A stretch of DNA of 11,499 nucleotides from Thermoleophilia bacterium (GTDB lineage Bacteria > Actinomycetota > Thermoleophilia > Gaiellales > Gaiellaceae), in assembly GCA_014534295.1 (NCBI GenBank), contig JACVRU010000045.1:1-11499 (forward strand). Direction: 5' to 3'. Made by a program: the position numbers and the translations under genes. Each line of letters begins with the position of its first letter. The first letter of the stretch is position 1. The notes beneath the pieces were generated by a model. That model did no database searches and was not told the DNA's origin. It saw only the letters and a list, made by a program, of their open reading frames with translations. Shown piece after piece: positions 10,366-11,499 of the stretch.

Positions 10366-11499
10366 TCAGCTCTCGCCGGCTCGACGATTCCCCGTGAAAA
10401 CGCGTGGCTGAGGCGGGCCGGTCGGCAGCTCCAGCGTGAACACGGTCCGACCCGGCTCGGACCGGAGCGCCACCCGGCCGCCCATCGCGTCCGCGAGCTC
10501 CCGGGCGATTGCCAGGCCGAGTCCGCTGCCCGACGCGTGGCCACCGTCGCCGCGTCGGAACCGCTCGAAGATGTGGCCCGCCTCGGGAGCGGGAATTCCG
10601 GGGCCCTCGTCCTCGACCGCGAGCACTGCGCGCCCGTTCTGCCGGTCGGCCGCGATGCGGATCGGCGTGCCCTCCGGTGTGTGCCGGATCGCGTTCTCGA
10701 GCAACGCCCGGCCGATCTGGAGCGTCCGCGTCTCGTCCGCGAGTGCCTCGACATGCTCGTCGGGCCGCTCGACCCGGATCGGATGCCCGCTGGACACCGC
10801 CACGGCGGCGAACTCCTCCGCCAGCGCCTCGGCGACCTGGCCGACGTCGATGGTGTCGAGATCGAGCGCGAGCTGCCCTGCGTCCAGCCGGGAGAGGTCG
10901 AGGAGGGACGTCGCGAGCTTCTCCAGCCGCGCGAGCTGCTCCTGCATCGTCCCCAGGAACTCGCGGCGCGTCGCGTCGTCGATGTCCTCGCTCGCCATCA
11001 GCTCGAGGAAGCCTCCTAGGGCGAAGATCGGAGTGCGCAGCTCGTGGGACGCATTCGCGATGAACTCGCGCCGGGCGTGATCGAGCCGCGCGAGCTGCAC
11101 GCGCATCCGCTCGAACGCGCCCGCGAGCTGGCCCAGCTCGTCCCGGCCGCCGTCGGCCACCGGGTCGTCCAGACGCCCACCCGCGATCCGGTCGGCAGCG
11201 CGCTCGAGCCGTCGGATCCGCCGGGCGAACACGCTCGCGGCGCCGTAGCCGAGCGCGAGCGCGATGCCCAGCGCCAGGCCGCCGGCGATCAGGAGCCGCC
11301 GCTTCACCTGCTCGACGCTGGCGAGCGTGTCCACGAGGGAGGACGAGAACAGGACGACGACCGGCGCGCTGCGGATCCGCAGAGCGACCTCGGTGAAGCG
11401 CTCGCCTTCGCGCGTGACGAAGCCCTGCGAGCGCCGGCCGTAGAGCGCCGCACTGGCGGCGATGCGGTCGGCTTCGGGGACGAGCAGGTCCTGCCGCGA
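10366..11499 (-). CDS. Sensor histidine kinase, N-terminus beyond window edge
   Basis: 377 residues are visible; the frame is open at base 11499. Seen in order (visible numbering): the end of an extracytoplasmic sensor region (1-68); a membrane segment (about 70-92); a HAMP domain (about 92-145, with RRIRRLERAADRIAGGRLDD at 93-112); HisKA with phospho-acceptor His152 in FIANASHELRTP (146-157); and HATPase_c with N-box LLENAIRHTP (266-275), VEDEGPGIP (295-303), an F-box-like IFERFRRGDGG (310-320) and GSGLGLAIA (324-332). It autophosphorylates and passes the phosphate to a response regulator, which by common gene order should lie just beyond the right edge. In-frame GTG at 11334 is not the start, because upstream codons continue as a coherent sensor domain. 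The HtrA-like protease gene follows after four bases, as with mycobacterial mprAB-pepD. Confidence 0.93.
   Translation of the reverse strand, partial: SRQDLLVPEADRIAASAALYGRRSQGFVTREGERFTEVALRIRSAPVVVLFSSSLVDTLASVEQVKRRLLIAGGLALGIALALGYGAASVFARRIRRLERAADRIAGGRLDDPVADGGRDELGQLAGAFERMRVQLARLDHARREFIANASHELRTPIFALGGFLELMASEDIDDATRREFLGTMQEQLARLEKLATSLLDLSRLDAGQLALDLDTIDVGQVAEALAEEFAAVAVSSGHPIRVERPDEHVEALADETRTLQIGRALLENAIRHTPEGTPIRIAADRQNGRAVLAVEDEGPGIPAPEAGHIFERFRRGDGGHASGSGLGLAIARELADAMGGRVALRSEPGRTVFTLELPTGPPQPRVFTGNRRAGES

Noticed and set aside
11334..11334. GTG at 11334 as the true start of the histidine kinase
   Set aside because: The same frame continues upstream to the window edge as a plausible sensor domain, so the gene is simply cut by the window.
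1..11499. tRNA, rRNA, CRISPR, insertion sequence, integrase or att site
   Set aside because: I looked on both strands and saw no cloverleaf-like, rRNA-like or regularly spaced repeats, no transposase motifs and no long direct repeats. Composition is even throughout, with no sign of a transferred island.

Overview
The window is about 11.5 kb of very GC-rich DNA (roughly 70% by eye) and almost entirely coding. Starts are often GTG or TTG, stop/start overlaps are very short, and many genes have no leader or only a weak Shine-Dalgarno. This style, together with a CcmABC-type heme exporter, a UbiA homologue of the kind seen with futalosine-pathway menaquinone synthesis, and a TreT-type trehalose synthase, suggests a deep-branching high-GC actinobacterium such as Thermoleophilia. 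The lineage is inferred from gene content, and a Chloroflexi-like or Deinococcus-like source is not excluded. I see no rRNA, tRNA, CRISPR array, insertion sequence or phage gene.

Left block (1-6124, all minus strand, transcribed right to left). The order of transcription is a GT20 trehalose-6-phosphate synthase homologue (otsA-like), moaC, moaB/mogA, a ubiA-family prenyltransferase, ccmA, ccmB, ccmC, a 40-residue ccmD-like gene, a ccsA/hemX-family membrane protein, and the first 76 codons of hemA, which is cut by the left window edge. From moaC onward, seven of the eight junctions can be read as exact 4-nt stop/start overlaps (GTGA, ATGA or TTGA), so this looks like one translationally coupled operon. 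Its theme is respiratory cofactors: molybdopterin, quinone prenylation, heme export for cytochrome c maturation, and the first committed step of heme synthesis.

Middle (6125-7295). A 26-bp divergent gap separates the otsA-like gene from prs (PRPP synthase), the only clear plus-strand gene. A -10-like element in the gap fits leaderless transcription of prs. Beyond prs lies a 195-bp stretch with a short, possibly frameshifted, minus-strand reading frame whose stop codon overlaps the prs stop.

Right block (7296-11499, minus strand). In order of transcription it holds a sensor histidine kinase (N-terminus beyond the right edge), an HtrA/DegP-like S1C serine protease with a PDZ domain, an RsbW/SpoIIAB-type anti-sigma kinase and a TreT-like GT4 trehalose synthase. 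The set looks like an envelope- and osmotic-stress module: a two-component sensor next to a periplasmic protease, and a stress sigma-factor regulator just upstream of a gene for a compatible-solute enzyme. No single gene here is clearly a new family. The most unusual features are the coupling pattern, the two different trehalose enzymes either side of prs, the motif changes in the OtsA-like protein, and the broken-looking small frame after prs.
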